A stretch of DNA of 64,000 bases from Aradus depressus (lineage: Eukaryota > Arthropoda > Insecta > Hemiptera > Aradidae): assembly GCA_963662175.1 (NCBI GenBank), contig OY759217.1:12216562-12280561 (forward strand). Reading direction: 5' to 3'. The notes beneath the pieces are model-generated. The model worked only from the letters and a program-made list of their open reading frames with translations. It made no database searches and had not been told where the DNA came from. This document shows, in pieces, positions 24,930 to 37,249 of this stretch (positions are counted from its first letter, which is position 1; each line of letters starts with the position of its first letter). Made by a program: the position numbers and the translations under genes.

Positions 24930-25340
24930 TTAATTGGACATTCCCTTCAAATACCTCAGCTCCTATGTGACGAGCATCAACCACATGATGAGTGAAGGGG
25001 AGACTGCAAATAAAGTCTACATCTCACTTCAGAAACTTTTCAAATCGAAAATTCTCTCCAGAAAACTAAGGCCCAGCCTTGTCCCTAAACCCCTGTAAAA
25101 CCTATATCAATTTTATGAAATAGAGATATGAGATTTGCTGAGGTGGTCTTTGATTAGAAGGAAGGGAACTGAAGGATACGCTCCGTCCATAGCAGAGATG
25201 AAGGATAGGAAGATGAAATAGGTAGGAGACGTGGTAAGGAGCGACAAGAAGGTGATAATGGCAAAGAAGAGGTCGGACACTCGCTCACGCAATAGCTGCT
25301 CCGAGGTCAGTGCGACTTAAGCCGACTTCCCTTTCTTCAG
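24930..25340 (+). pseudogene. LINE reverse transcriptase C-terminal relic
   Basis: Reading across stops gives FKYLSSYVTS, KVYISLQKLFKSKILSRKLR and GTEGYAPSIAEMKDRKMK. These match the FKYLGSxIT...LxKLLKSKxLSRxLK region seen in many LINE ORF2 proteins. Stops and frameshifts throughout. Confidence 0.6.
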
Positions 25341-26502
25341 ATATTAAAGGAGACTTACTAAACGGCTCTCCGCCGGTAGAGCGTAGTTGGAGCGCAAATA
25401 TTGTAAAGTACCTTCGGTTTTTGAATAACTTTATTATTCTTTGTAATTTGCGCTCCATTATTCTAATTTTTTAATAAATTTATTAAAAATGTATTTGTAT
25501 TTTATAAAATAAAAGTGACTAGTTGAGTCATCAGCCATAGGGAAACTCTTGCTCCAAAAAAAATATATACACTATTTATATTATTACTATAACTATAAAA
25601 ATACAGTTTCTATTATTAGAAAATTTTAAGCTGGTGGGCGACGGAATGGGCTATGACAGCGGCTTTCGAACACAAATAGGATAGCCTAGGACAGAACAAA
25701 ATGGAAGAGGCTAAGAGCGGACAAGACCTACAAGGTCCACAGCCAACGGAGTAACTAAGAGTAACTTCATTCTTGAAGGCCAAAGAAGATTTTTTACCAA
25801 GGAGCCACTTAATTTCCCAAGGAAAAGGAGCAGCGTTTTTAGGAGAATTATTACAGGAAGAGAGTATTGTAGGGCGGACGGGAGGAAGTGTAGGGTAAAG
25901 GGAAGGAGAGATGCGGCAAAGTTTGCCTTTCTACAGAAGGGGGAACGGCAGGAAGACGGCAAGTTGTTGGGGATTTATAGTCTAGTCAGAGAACAATGGT
26001 GAAAAATACAAGAGGTGGCATCCTCACCTTCCGGAGAGAGAGAGAGGGGGTAGATGCTGCGCTGTGGAAATAGGAGGCGCGATTCTCCTGGAAACAGTCG
26101 ATTAAATCCACTGTATTGGTCTTTAAATTACAGTTCAATTTAATTTTTAAAAATATTGTGTTGTAATATTTCTGGCTTTAAATCGCAGGCTAGGCTGAAA
26201 AATAATAATTCTGCTGTCTAATGATGTAGAGACCATCAATAAATTACGTTAACCTTGGAGGGGGGGGGGCGTGACAGCGATATACATTTTTAACAATTTT
26301 TTTTATGTTTTTTTAATATTTATTTCTTGTAACTGGAATAGGTAACTGTAACTAAGGACTGCACCCGTGCAGCCTTCGGTTGCCAGCTGCACCCCTGCAG
26401 CCTTCGGTTGCCAAACTCAGGCTCCGGCCCGCTGAACCACAAGACTCGCTTTGCTCACATTTACCTACACAAGTCATAAAAGAAGAATATATATGGACTA
26501 GA
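25341..26502. other. Stretch without a recognised gene
   Basis: A less AT-rich block at 25640-26090 may be further LINE debris (an 83-codon minus frame there is unsupported). Near 26360-26415 the text CTGCACCC(C/G)TGCAGCCTTCGG is tandemly duplicated. Confidence 0.5.
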
Positions 26503-26796
26503 GGCCGTCGGCAGCTCAGAGGTAGCGTCCCTAGGTTTTCTTTTACCTGGTAGGTGGAAAACCCTAGAACACGCCGTCCTTCGGATGGGCCGTTAAGCGG
26601 TTGGTCCCGAGCCAGTACGATTTCATGTACTGGTTAAAGATTCCAACCCTTGATTAATAAATTAGGGTAGGAAAAATTTAGGACTCCTACAGTAGAATCG
26701 GGCTCATGTCCACCAGAGCGACGCAAGAGCGCTCCGGTAGTAGGCGATATGATCTTGTAGTTAAATCCCAGACATGAGTCTATTATAGTTAGTTAT
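26503..26796 (+). mobile_element. SINE-A, B-box region deleted
   Basis: Head CGGCAGCTCAGAGGTAGCG is joined to the body. The body matches the reference copy through CCAGACATGAGTC. Confidence 0.88.
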
Positions 26797-28122
26797 TGTA
26801 GTAGTAAGTTATTATACTAACTATAAAAAAGTACAAATGTATTTAACTGGGAGACTGGGGGTTAAACAACTTCATATAATATCATTCTTACGTTTTTGTT
26901 TTTTTTCATTATTTTAAGCATTTCTAAAAACGGAATGGAGATTTATAAAGGCACCAACACTTTTCAGCTTATCGCTCGTTTGAAGATTTAGAAGAACAAG
27001 GGGAATTTGGGGAAATTGACTACCAACATTTCTCAAAGTTTTGTCGGAATCCCTCAATGTTTTTTTTGCCAATTTTGAGATTACTAAGTTTAATTTCGTG
27101 AAACGGTTTAGTTAATTTAGAATTTTTCTATCAGGGCCGCATCTATTAAGATATGAATATCTCCTTGCGAAAAAAATGTCTTATACCATCATTTGAAAGC
27201 TCTCCGCAGTTTTGCAATGACTCCTCCTTCTAGTTCAAGTAGTTCCTAATTCAACAAATAGATGACTCCTCTGCGCGCTTTGATCCTTGCCTCGAAAAAG
27301 GAATTTCCTGCGCCCTCCTTTACTCTCACTTCCTGCCGACTACCCACCATTGCCTTCTTCCTGCAATATTTCTCCTTCCAGGAGAGTCAGTTCTTAATTC
27401 AACAAATGTATAGCTCTTCTGCGCCTTCTTGCTCCTCCCCTTACCCCTTCCTTCCCCTGTAATTCCCCTTTGATCCTCCTTCCGCCCTGGGTTAGCCCTA
27501 AATGGTACATTACTCTTGGTGAGTGCTTCTGGTACAAAGACCATTGGATAATTCCCCCTTTCATCGTCTTAACATTAGCAAAGATCATAATTAGTTAAGT
27601 TTAATTACATAATATAATTTGAATGTCTAAGCTATAAATTTTATTGCGTTGAGAGAAGCGAAATATGCAAATTCCTGACTGGAAATGAGTCCAACTAATA
27701 AGATGGGGTTTATTCAAATCATTTTCAGTCTGTGAAGACAATTCTGTTGTACTTGCGATTTATATACAAACCATTGTCTGGTTATTTACCTTCCCAAAAA
27801 ACTCAAGATTTTCACAAAGAAAAGGCTATTTAGACAAATTTTTAGTGAGCTCTAGCTTCACTTGTAGTTTTATTTCAAATCAGATAACAATATTTTTGGT
27901 TTGGTTAGATTACAATTTGTTGATAGGATGGACCCAACCACTTTCAAGTTAATCAAGCAAGCGTCTTGAAAATAAAAATAAATCAAGCCCCAGTTGAAAA
28001 ATTAAAACTTCTTACGATTAATTTCTGCGATTTTGATTATTTTCAAATTTAGAGAAAGTAATAATTGAACGAATGAATACGTAAACGTGTGCCAGGGATT
28101 TGAAAAACATTTGTTTTCCAGA
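26797..28122. other. Stretch without a recognised gene
   Basis: 27235-27470 holds a diverged tandem pair, about 155 bp apart (TTC(C/T)TAATTCAACAAAT ... CTCCTTACCCC type text), pyrimidine-rich on the plus strand. No gene seen. Confidence 0.5.
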
Positions 28123-28390
28123 GCGCCGATAGCTCAGTGGTATGCATACTTGCTAGCTTACTGAGCTCAAAATCGCGGGTTCAGAACCCAACAGCATACT
28201 TGCTAGATTACTGAGCTCAAAATCGCGGGTTCAGAACCCAGCAGAGGCCCTTAGTTTATTTTATTGAGCTTATGAGACTTTAAGCGATGAGCTCCTACCG
28301 ACGAAAGACTAATGGCGAAAGAGCGCTCTGGTAGTAGGCGATATGACCTTGTAGTTAAAGCCCGGGCGTGAGTCATAATAAGTAACTAAC
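28123..28390 (+). mobile_element. SINE-A with duplicated B-box block
   Basis: Head GCGCCGATAGCTCAGTGGTA. A 50-bp segment carrying the B box (GGGTTCAGAACCC) is present twice (second copy begins at 28194). The middle is deleted and the 3' end is intact. Confidence 0.9.
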
Positions 28391-28974
28391 ATTTGTTCTC
28401 GACGGACCCCACATGGTATTCATGTTATTTTTTCACGTGGCATTAAGAGTGTTAAGTATAAAGGTGATTTCTTTTTTGTCACATCTCTCGACACTATTTT
28501 CCATCGCGGTGACAGTCAACATCAAAATCTACCCTGAACAATTACATGCCCCTCTAAATTGCAAACAGACGAAGAAAGTTATATAGATTTTTATTCTTAT
28601 TTTAAAGTTCTGAACGCAGTAAATTAAACTTTAAACGTAATATCCATCAAACTAATTATAAACTAACTAGGACAGACAGAGGAAAGTCGAGCCTGAAAAT
28701 GGAAGGAGGGGGACTAATGATGATTAAAGCGAGATAGAATTATCTGAGGGAGGCCTTCGCACCTTGATTCAGTTTTTAAGTTAATTAAAATACTTTATCT
28801 CGACTTTGTAGCGCAAAATTACGTTCCCTTCCCATTAAAGTTATGGAAGATGGAAAAACGAAGGGATTGGAGACATAAGAGAGCACAGCACGCCTAGGCA
28901 GAGCATCCAGCCTCTCTGGGAATAAATAGAAGGCCGGGGTTCTTCAGAGTCTCTATCTCTTAGATAGTCTATTC

Positions 28975-29710
28975 ATATCTGCAGAGACTATAGAAGAACG
29001 GAGCCTGAGTGCTGTCGATACAGGGAATCTGCTTCAGGAATAGACAGGAAATATTAGAGACCGAGGTTCGAATCCTCACATCTAGTCGTGCTGAATCATT
29101 CTGGCTTCTCTTTATAGCTACAGAGACTGGAGAAACATGGAGCTATGTCAAATCAATAGAAGCCGACTGGGGGAAAGACAACGACAGAACGGAGCCAGGT
29201 TCCTGTCGATACAGGGAGTCTACGCTAGGAATAGACAAACACATTAGAGGCCGAGGTTCGAATCCTCCCATCTAGTCATGTTACATAGACTGGAGAAACG
29301 TGGAGCTATATCAAGACTGTGGAAAAGACAACGACAGTACGGCGCCGGGGTCCTGTCTATCCAGAGTGACAGGAAAAATAATGAAAATATGCCTATTTCG
29401 ATCTTACAACAGTTTTGTTTCGGTTTCACCAGTCTCTGTAGCTATAATGAGAAGCCAGCATAATTCAGCATGACCAGAAGGAAGGATTCGAACCTCGGCC
29501 TCTAGTGTTTCTGTCTATTCCTAGAGTAGACTCCCTGATCGACAGGACCCAGGCTCCGATCTGTCGTTGACTATCCCCCAGTCTGCTTTTATTGATTTCA
29601 TTTAGCTCCATGTTTCTCCAGTCTCTGTGGCTATAAAGAGAAGCCAGAATAATTCAACACGACTAATAGGAAGGATTCGAACCTCGGCCTCTAATGTTCC
29701 TGTCTATTCC
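28975..29710. repeat. Cluster of direct and inverted copies of a tRNA-like repeat
   Basis: CGAGGTTCGAATCCTC occurs twice on the plus strand (near 29063 and 29252). GGATTCGAACCTCGGCCTCT occurs twice in reverse (29485, 29673). The body (AGCCTGGGTCCTGTCGATAC, CTGGAGAAACATGGAGCTA) is likewise present in both orientations, forming a large inverted repeat around about 29370-29420. The B-box-like GGTTCGAATCC suggests a tRNA-derived origin. Confidence 0.82.
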
Positions 29711-30360
29711 TGGAGCGAAAAGTGAAATTCCGGTAAAACCTTAACAACTGGAATTTCTGATTAGCTGCAGAGATTAGAGAAGAACGGAGCCTGGGTCCTG
29801 CCTATTCCTATTTACTATTTTGCTGGTTCACATCTTCACTATAGGGAAGACCTAGAAGAAATAAATAAACTTAGGTTTCCTTATATTTTAGTTCAAGGAC
29901 AGATTCCAAAACTCCAAGGCGTACTTTTTCCGATGAAAATTAACGAGACCATATTTTCCATTTCACAGAAAGAGAAAAATGTGTGGGAAGGAAAAAAATG
30001 GAGTGAGATTCTAGTAAGAGTAAGTTTTATTATAATGAAAAAATATTTCTCAGCCCTGGATTCTGTGAGTTCTTTTCATCATAATTTAACCTCATTATTC
30101 TACATTTTTAAAGAAAAACATCCATGCATCTGTCATATCCCGGTTAATGGAGAGTAGAGTGTAATAACAATCTAAATGGATAAATAAATTATATTTGGAT
30201 AAATTTTGGTCCGAATAAGAGACCTAAATACAACCAACCACTTGTTGATATATGGGCAGATATCGCTGTCTTTAACGGTGAAGATGGTACTCCATAGCTT
30301 GGATATTTCACCCTGTAAAGATATATATTTTTATATTTCTTGGTGGTTGGCGGATGTAGT

Positions 30361-30902
30361 GAACTCAAGTAGAAGAGTAGAAGTAATACAGATGTATCAG
30401 TCCAACATAGTTTATTTTTTACCACAACTAGTTTCCTCAAACTGACATATTCATGATCTGGTGAATCTGAACATACATAAATTAAATTGGTCTAGAATTT
30501 ACGAGCATTCACAGCTCATGTCAATTATTAATATTAAATGGTAAAAACAACAATGCAATTACATAAAAATATTTTTAAATTACAAGCAAAAATTACCTTA
30601 TTAGAGAAAGGGTCAAAGAACTGGACACATATGAGGGACCAGCTGGATACTGGCTGTCTGGCAGAAAAAACGGATTGTCTCCCACTCCCCAAAACAAAGT
30701 TCAAGAAGGGGGGGTATCAAATGGGGTTACCCAATTTAAGCAGAGGTCTTTTTTTGTTTTTAGATATTTCCAATTTTTCGAGGTTTATGTATGTTCAGAT
30801 TCACCACCTGAAGATGTCAGTTTGACGAAACTAGTTGTGGTAAAAAATGAACTATGTTAGACTGATACATCTGTATTACTTCTACTCTTCTACTTGAGTT
30901 CA
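30361..30902. repeat. Foldback element with 119-bp arms and about 300-bp spacer
   Basis: The left arm (GAACTCAAGTAGAAGAGTAG..., 30361-30480) is the reverse complement of 30785-30902. The right arm holds CTGAAGA (30808-30814), T, GTCA-GTT-TGAC and GAAA (30827-30830). The left-arm copy of this core is decayed. Confidence 0.92.
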
Positions 30903-31189
30903 AATGGAGAAGGTGTTTATTTTCCTACATCTTCTGTTCTGGCCTAGGTCTCATTGCAGACGGGAAATAGCCCGAATTCTGTTTTAATAACGCCATAATT
31001 TGCATACTCCACATCAAAGCTCCTAGCGAGATACACAATATCTCTGGGTACACACCATTCAGTTCCATCTGTTTAGAAATTATATTTGGTGTAGGATTTA
31101 ATATTTCTTAAATCGTTGATACAGTTCTCCTTGAACAAAATGAAAAAAATATTTGTACAGTTTACTGTATAGATATTTATATCTATAAT

Positions 31190-31740
31190 ATATTATATAA
31201 GGAGTATTGTAATCATCCGAAAATCCGAGATAGAGTTTTCAACGGATTATCACTTTTTAAGGTCCTCAGAACATGTTTTGATGTTTGTCTGATTGTGTGC
31301 GACTGGAGCTTTTTGAGCGCTTTACTTTGTAGTTATAAACTTGAAATTTGAAATGAAGTCACATGTCAACATAGATCTGATTGATTTTAGCCGAAATCAG
31401 ACGTTATTGAGACCAGTTTACTTCGGGGCCTAAGTACATTTTACAAAATACCGCTTATACTTATGACCTAATCAAAAATCTCCTCTAAGAAACGTTACAA
31501 AGAAAACTGAAAGACAAATTTCATATGTCATACGATTTACGAGATACATGCGAAGAACCATCCTGAAATGTGGTTTTAAAACCCTGTTTTTTTAGACATT
31601 TGCTGGGTTTACGCAAAAACGGTTAAAAAAATGGCTACTATCAAAAATGTGCCTTATTAAATTTTCAATCGCTGTATTCTTAGATTTGAGTTAGTATAGG
31701 CCCTAACTGAAATCTAAGAATACAAAGACCAAATGTATAT
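31190..31740 (+). repeat. Family 1 repeat
   Basis: Starts near AGTATTGTAATCATCCGAAA and runs through GACCTAATCAAAAATCTCC and AGATACATGCGAAGAACCAT. Same order as at 54872-55505. Confidence 0.8.
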
Positions 31741-31759
31741 CATCCCGAGTGACAACAAT

Positions 31760-32240
31760 ACCAGATCTGAAGAAATGCCTGCGTCGCAAAATAAAAGAGA
31801 GCTGGGCCTCTATGTGGAGTAACTTGGACCTAACAAATATACTTAGGTCCATCAAAGCAAATATAAAAAAAATGGAAAAGCTCCGAAAGACAGAGTAGCC
31901 AGGAAAAGGTATGTCTGATGCGGCTCCGTGCAGGCGATACTCGGCTAACCCATGGCCACCTCATCAACAGGGTGATGGCCCCGGGCTGTGGCAAGTGTGG
32001 GGCCTCTCAGTAAGCCACATCCTGGAGGAGTGCCCTGGATATAAGGAAATGACCATGGGTTTACGAACAAGAAACTTACATGAGATGCTAAGAGATGACA
32101 ACTCGTCTATAGAAGCCGTCCTATCCTCAGTGAAGACTAGTCACCTCATCGAACTAATTTAATCACTTGTATGGCGTCAAAAATCTAGGCCATTGAACGC
32201 CGACAAATAAAGTTATTCTGTTTTTCTATTCTATTCCATA
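31760..32240 (+). pseudogene. LINE 3' end: terminal cysteine-histidine motif
   Basis: After a frameshift, plus-strand frames give CGKCGAS and SHILEECPGYKE, the C-x2-C...H-x4-C pattern near the C-terminus of I/Jockey-type LINE ORF2. The frame ends with TAA at 32160-32162. AATAAAG and a T-rich end (TGTTTTTCTATTCTATTCC) follow. Confidence 0.72.
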
Positions 32241-32449
32241 ATATTTCCCTTTTTTTTTCTCTCTCTCTTTTCTGTCTTTGTCATTCTCTGTTTTTATTAT
32301 ATTTCTTTTATCATATTTCCTAAATTATTCGATCATAATCAATATTATTCCTTTTTGGTTCATTTTACACATTTATATATTTGTATCATGCATTTATTTA
32401 TTTTTTAATGTAAAATACATTTCTATAGGAAATATTTCTATGTACTGAA

Positions 32450-33045
32450 CCAAATTAAATGTTTTCCGACCTCTAGATTCCAAATATGAAAAAAATGTCT
32501 GTTTGTCTGTGAACACGATAACTCACGATAGAATGACACGAAATTTTGTATGTGAATCCAGAATCCTCTAAAGACGAAACCTATTGATTTTCAACCCAAT
32601 CGACAGAAGGGAAGGGGTGAGGCTTAACTCAAGAACCCCAATAACTTCCGATGTAATGAGTGTATCGACATGAAATTTCGTATTTGTAATCAAAACCCAA
32701 TGAGGACATATTGTGTCAAATTTCAGCGATATCGACAGAAGGGAAAGAGGGGTGTTCAACTTAAAAACCCTAATAACTGCCGATATAATGAATTTATCAA
32801 CACAAAATTTAGTATGAGGATTTAGGAGCCCTTAAGTCAACTAGTGAATATTAGCGCAAACGGTCGACTGCTTTTGGAGGGGGGGCGAAACATTATGGAA
32901 TAAATCGTTCTGGGAAAGCATCACCGACGTCTTTTTTTTTCATTTTTGGAATTATGTGGTAAAACATGAAATTCCGTTGAAAACTTCGCATCGAATTTCT
33001 TAACGATTACATAACCTCCCCTATACGTATTGCTGGGGAAGTAAA
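32450..33045. repeat. Family 2 repeat, both termini present
   Basis: The left part reads TGTTTTCCGACCTCTAGATT. Internal repeats of CCTAATAACTGCCGATATAA follow. The right part is inverted (AACATGAAATTCCGTTGAAA ... CGATTACATAACCTCCCC). Ends mirror each other, so this is a terminal-inverted-repeat-like element. Confidence 0.72.
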
Positions 33046-33068
33046 AATGTCTGTTCCATGGCCTTTAG

Positions 33069-33356
33069 CCTTTGTATTTATTTTCACATGGTTGTTGCTT
33101 TTATAAAAATATTTTCTGCTTTGTTAATGTGGATAAGAAGGTGGAGACTATTGTTGCTGCCATAAAGTTGGTAAATTTATTGGGAAAGCTACAGTCTACG
33201 GGCAGAGACAAAAGACCTTTTTCAATTATCAGTTTCTTTGTGTCTCTCTGTAAACTGTTATTGGAACAATGCTGTGTCTATCTTTGTGGAGAAAAAGAGA
33301 TGGATTCGAAATTGCTTTTAGAAGTTGTGCTCATTAATATGAATTGTCAGTACTGA
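33069..33356 (+). CDS. Candidate terminal exon, unknown product
   Basis: An open frame follows an AG at 33067-33068 and runs about 95 codons to TGA. It includes VETIVAAIKLVNLLGKLQ, a helical, leucine-rich stretch, and three closely spaced cysteines. GAATAAAGC and AGAAATAAATTG polyadenylation-like hexamers lie about 180-200 bp past the stop. The stretch is unique between two repeats. No ATG at its start and no upstream exon seen. Confidence 0.22.
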   Translation, partial: PLYLFSHGCCFYKNIFCFVNVDKKVETIVAAIKLVNLLGKLQSTGRDKRPFSIISFFVSLCKLLLEQCCVYLCGEKEMDSKLLLEVVLINMNCQY

Positions 33357-33631
33357 TAGCAACTTAATCAATCTATTACTATCGATAGGTAACGTAATGT
33401 ATTAATTGACATCTGTTACTGACATATTATCCGTTCCATTTGTAGACCGCTATTGGAAATGACTTTTATCTTATTTTTCTTTGTTGTAATTGATTTATTG
33501 ACAGTTTTATCTATATTATTTGTTTACATTTTTGAATAAAGCATTAGAAATAAATTGTTTTATCTTGTGAGTTATTTCAGTGTTCGTATGAATAAATGAT
33601 TGTTTTAGATCATTTTTACTTTCTTATATCT

Positions 33632-33720
33632 ACAGTATAAGGAAATATTGTAATCGTGCGAAAATCCGAGATCGAGTTTTCACTGGATAAAGTTACTTTT
33701 CAAGATCCCCTGAATTTTAC
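33632..33720 (+). repeat. Family 1 repeat terminus
   Basis: ACAGTATAAGGAAATATTGT, GTGCGAAAATCCGAGATC. Followed by a TTTCATTGTACAGCGTAATT MITE fragment to about 33800. Confidence 0.75.
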
Positions 33721-34081
33721 CGTATTTCATTGTACAGCGTAATTCTGACAGTGATTTTCTTATATACATTAATGCCTGTATGAAATGATTTTGAGAAGAT
33801 GGAGCATATATACATATTAATAATAATAATAATTTATTTCCCTTAAACCAATACATGGTAATAGGATATGTCAAATGAATTTATACATTAAGATAGCTTA
33901 TAAATTAGATTTATAACTACTTGAGTCTAACACATCTATGATTAGTAGTAACAAAAAAAACATTTAAAAAAAGTACAATTAAATTAATAAAAACTGTACA
34001 AATAAATACTTAAAAATATATGAGTATATAAAAAAAATTATATTATTCTTTTCTTTTTATCATTTAAAAAAATCCAATAAT

Positions 34082-34391
34082 AGTTATTGTGACTCATGTC
34101 CGGGCTTCAACTATGAGATCATATCGCCTACTACCAGAAAGCTCTTTGTTGCTCTACAGTGGGAGTCATAAATTTTGCCTACCTAGGTTTATTCACTCAG
34201 GGTTGGGATCTTTAATGAATACTTGACATCGCATAGGTTCGGGACCATCTCTTAACGTCTCATGAGAAGAACGACGTGCTCAAGGTTCTTCAACCTCGCA
34301 GATAAAAACCCTAGGGGCCTTGGTCGAGTTTCGAACCCGCGATCTTGAGCTCAGTAGGCTAGCATGCTATCTCTGAGCCACCGGTGCCCTT
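34082..34391 (-). mobile_element. SINE-A, near full length, reverse
   Basis: Begins TAGTTATTGTGACTCATGTC and ends at the tRNA-like head (TTCGAACCCGCGATCTTGAG ... GAGCCACCGGTGCCC). Confidence 0.9.
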
Positions 34392-34393
34392 CG

Positions 34394-34609
34394 CACATGT
34401 GACCCCTTCGTTCCAAATTTCAATCTCATAGCTACAATCATTTTAGCTGCAGAGTGTACAAATTTCCAATCACACACAGACACACTCGGACTGACATCAT
34501 CGCGAAAATGGTCAAAACATATTCAGGGGTCTTTGAAATGTGAAATTCTGTTGAAACTACGAACTCGGATTTTCGCACTATTACAATACTTCCTTATACT
34601 ATAGGCAAA
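34394..34609 (-). repeat. Family 1 repeat terminus, reverse
   Basis: ACATCATCGCGAAAATGGTC through CGGATTTTCGCACTATTAC and TTCCTTATACTATAG. Confidence 0.8.
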
Positions 34610-34759
34610 AGAAATTAAAAATAATAAAGAAATTGAAACCTAAGATCATTGAAATATAAGCTCTTAGTACATAGTGACAATAATGCATTCCGGAAAAACA
34701 CAATCTCAACCCGAGACGAAGCGATTCCTGAAAGTTCTTATATATTTTCTTAAAAATTC

Positions 34760-35127
34760 CTAATTTTTATTTTTTTTTGTTTTCCTTTGGCGCATCGACA
34801 ACTGAGGTCATTAGCGCCTGCACACCTTGGGTTTTCGCTCGGTGGGGGCACCTTCAGTGCGGCTATCTCTCCTGACTGCTCTGACTGTCAGAGCACAGAG
34901 AGCAGCAGGCCATGATACCGCTCCGTACTCCTTTACATCGGGGTTCTCTCCCTGTCACTTCAAAAGCGGCAGAAGAGGGAGAGTACCCACCTCCTATTAT
35001 ATTTTATTATATAAATCGATATTCCGCAAGAATTGCAGTAACTGCATCGTATATGGAGAACCAATTTTCAAAACTGCTGAAGAATCATGAGGCAATCCTT
35101 CTCTGTCTCTATAGGGCGATCTACGAT
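34760..35127. other. GC-richer repeat-like block
   Basis: The block GGCGCATCGACAACTGAGGT ... CGGTGGGGGCACCTTCAGTG with open frames in two phases reads like a retroelement 5' region. No conserved motif found. Confidence 0.3.
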
Positions 35128-35535
35128 GTACGATACTTATAGGTATGGTGGCGTGGACGGCGTGTGAGAGGAAGGCCACACAGTGGTAAATTTATCTTAA
35201 TTATTAAGACACTGCAAGTCATAATGAGAAAAATAAATAAAAATAAATAATAATAATAATAATAAAATAAATAAAAAGGAATTGAAAAATAATTTTGATG
35301 CAAGGGTGGTAAAAAAGGTAATAAAAGCAAGGTAGTATTAGCCCATTAATTTAGTTGTAAATTATAATGTGTTGTAACATTTGAAATGTTGTTCTCTTAT
35401 TACCTTCCATATGAATGGCATTGACATTTTATTTGACAACCATCAAAAACTATTCTATGGCCCTTACATTTAAAAAATAAAATTAATTTTTCTTAAGACG
35501 GCAATCTTTTATTTTTTTGGTGGGTAATTCAACCT
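35128..35535 (+). repeat. Segmental repeat, copy 1
   Basis: GAGGAAGGCCACACAGTGGT, TTAAGACACTGCAAGTCA, an AT-rich run, then TTATGGCCCTT-type text (CTATTCTATGGCCCTTACAT) and AACCTTGGCTGGAGTAGTGA. Nearly collinear with 37373-37797. Confidence 0.88.
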
Positions 35536-35629
35536 TGGCTGGAGTAGTGACGTTTAGGGATTAATCAACTGTGATCCCTCGGTCACGCAACGTTCCTCTG
35601 TTCAAATAAGTTGTATTAGCCCAGTTTAC

Positions 35630-35900
35630 TTCCCCAAAAGTATAGGGGAAGTTATGTAATCGGTCAAAAATTCAAGGGGTTTCAATGGAATTTCATGTTT
35701 TCCAACCTTTAGATTGCAAAAATAAAAAAAAAAAAGGTCTGTGAACACGATAACTCCCGATATAATAAATATATCGACACAAAATTTTATATGTGAATTC
35801 AGAACCCTCTAACACCTATTTGTTTTCAGCCAAATCGACCAAAGGAAAGAGGGGGATTAGGGGGAGGCTTGACTCAATACTTTTAATAACTGCTGTTGTT
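35630..35900 (+). repeat. Family 2 repeat, left terminus
   Basis: ACTTCCCCAAAAGTATAGGG and GAAGTTATGTAATCGGTC, then TGTGAACACGATAACTCCCG and one internal unit. Confidence 0.8.
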
Positions 35901-36430
35901 AATAAAAAAATTATTATAAAAAAATTATTGCGCCTAATTCTTGTGGAATGAATTTTTTTAAACTTGCATCTATTTTTCCTCCATTTGTATCAACATTCAG
36001 GTGTATATTAAAACCAAATCGAAAATATGAATGTATGAAAGCCGTACAGTCCCATTCTTTCTTGTCCCAATGTTGTAAAGGCAGAAAAAAAAATATAGTA
36101 ATCAATAAGTTATAAAAAAAAATAAACCCAAATGACGAGAAAGGGGAACATTATGAAATGTCTCTCAATTTTCGAACAAGCTTCTCTTGTAGAAGACAGT
36201 TCAAAGGGAGAGGGGGCAGTTTCCGTTGTTTTTCTTTGAGTCAATATTACTGAAAAAAAAAGGGCAGCCTCATTAACCCCGAGTTCAAAGGGCCTTTATA
36301 TACCTTATACAGCTATACTGACATTATTGTTAATATTAATACAGCAGTACTGACATTATTGTTAATATTAATATTCATGTATATTATTTTTACTTTCCTA
36401 TAGAGCAGTGTATGTTGTTTTTGATGTTAA

Positions 36431-36599
36431 CAGAGCGCTCTTTCGTCACTCTGATGAACATGAATCCGACTCAACTGTCGGAGTCCTAAATTTTGCCTTC
36501 CTAGCTTTATTCACCTAGAGTCGAGATCTTTAACGAGTAGGTAACTAACATCGTACAGGCTCGGGACCATCGCTTAACGTCCCATCCAAAAATCTTATG
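36431..36599 (-). mobile_element. SINE-A middle part, reverse
   Basis: CAGAGCGCTCTTTCGTCACT through CGCTTAACGTCCCATCC. It abuts the first copy of a local duplication (36600-36780 and 36950-37200). A second shorter piece at 36871-36943 abuts the second copy. Confidence 0.82.
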
Positions 36600-36870
36600 T
36601 AAGTCAAATATTGGTTTTTAGCCTAAATGTTTAATTGGTTTTAACGAGATTAATTCATTGCCGGTGAATTCTCTTTTTTTTATGAGTTTTTAGGCAAATT
36701 AAGAAAATTAGGAAAGTTGTATGAAAAAAAAAATTAATTAGGAAACAGTTTAATGTAAAGAAAAGTGTTTTTTCCTGAAAAAATAAAATGAAAGTATAAG
36801 AAAAATTATTTTTTTCTTTAAAAAATAAAAGCCTCCAGCCTTATTGAGTTACTTACTACTTCTTTAGGCA

Positions 36871-36943
36871 TTCACACTTACCTGATAGGGATCTTTAACG
36901 AGTAGCTGACATCGTACAGTCTCAGGGCGGCATGCTCAAGGTT
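36871..36943 (-). mobile_element. SINE-A short piece, reverse
   Basis: GGGATCTTTAACGAGTAGCT through GGCATGCTCAAGGTTC. Confidence 0.7.
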
Positions 36944-37249
36944 CAAAGTAATTTTTTTATTGTAACGTATGGTAACGAATTTGAAAACATCTTATGAAAG
37001 TCAAATATTGATTTTTAGTCTAAATGTTTGATTGGTTTTAACGAGAGAGCGACAACTTAATTGATTAATTCTGGGTAAGTAAATTGCCGGCCAATGTTTT
37101 TTTTTATGAATTTTTAGGTAAATTAAGAAAATTAGGAGAGTTCTATGAAGAAAAAAGAAAGATGAATTAGGAAACAGTTTAATGTAAAAAAAAAAGAGAA
37201 ATGAGCTCGTCAAAAAAAAAAAAAAAAATTAAATCATATGTGATAGTAA

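Noticed and set aside
27326..27588. Arginine/glycine-rich minus-strand ORFs
   Set aside because: They are antisense to a pyrimidine-rich duplicated block and show no start context or splice signals.
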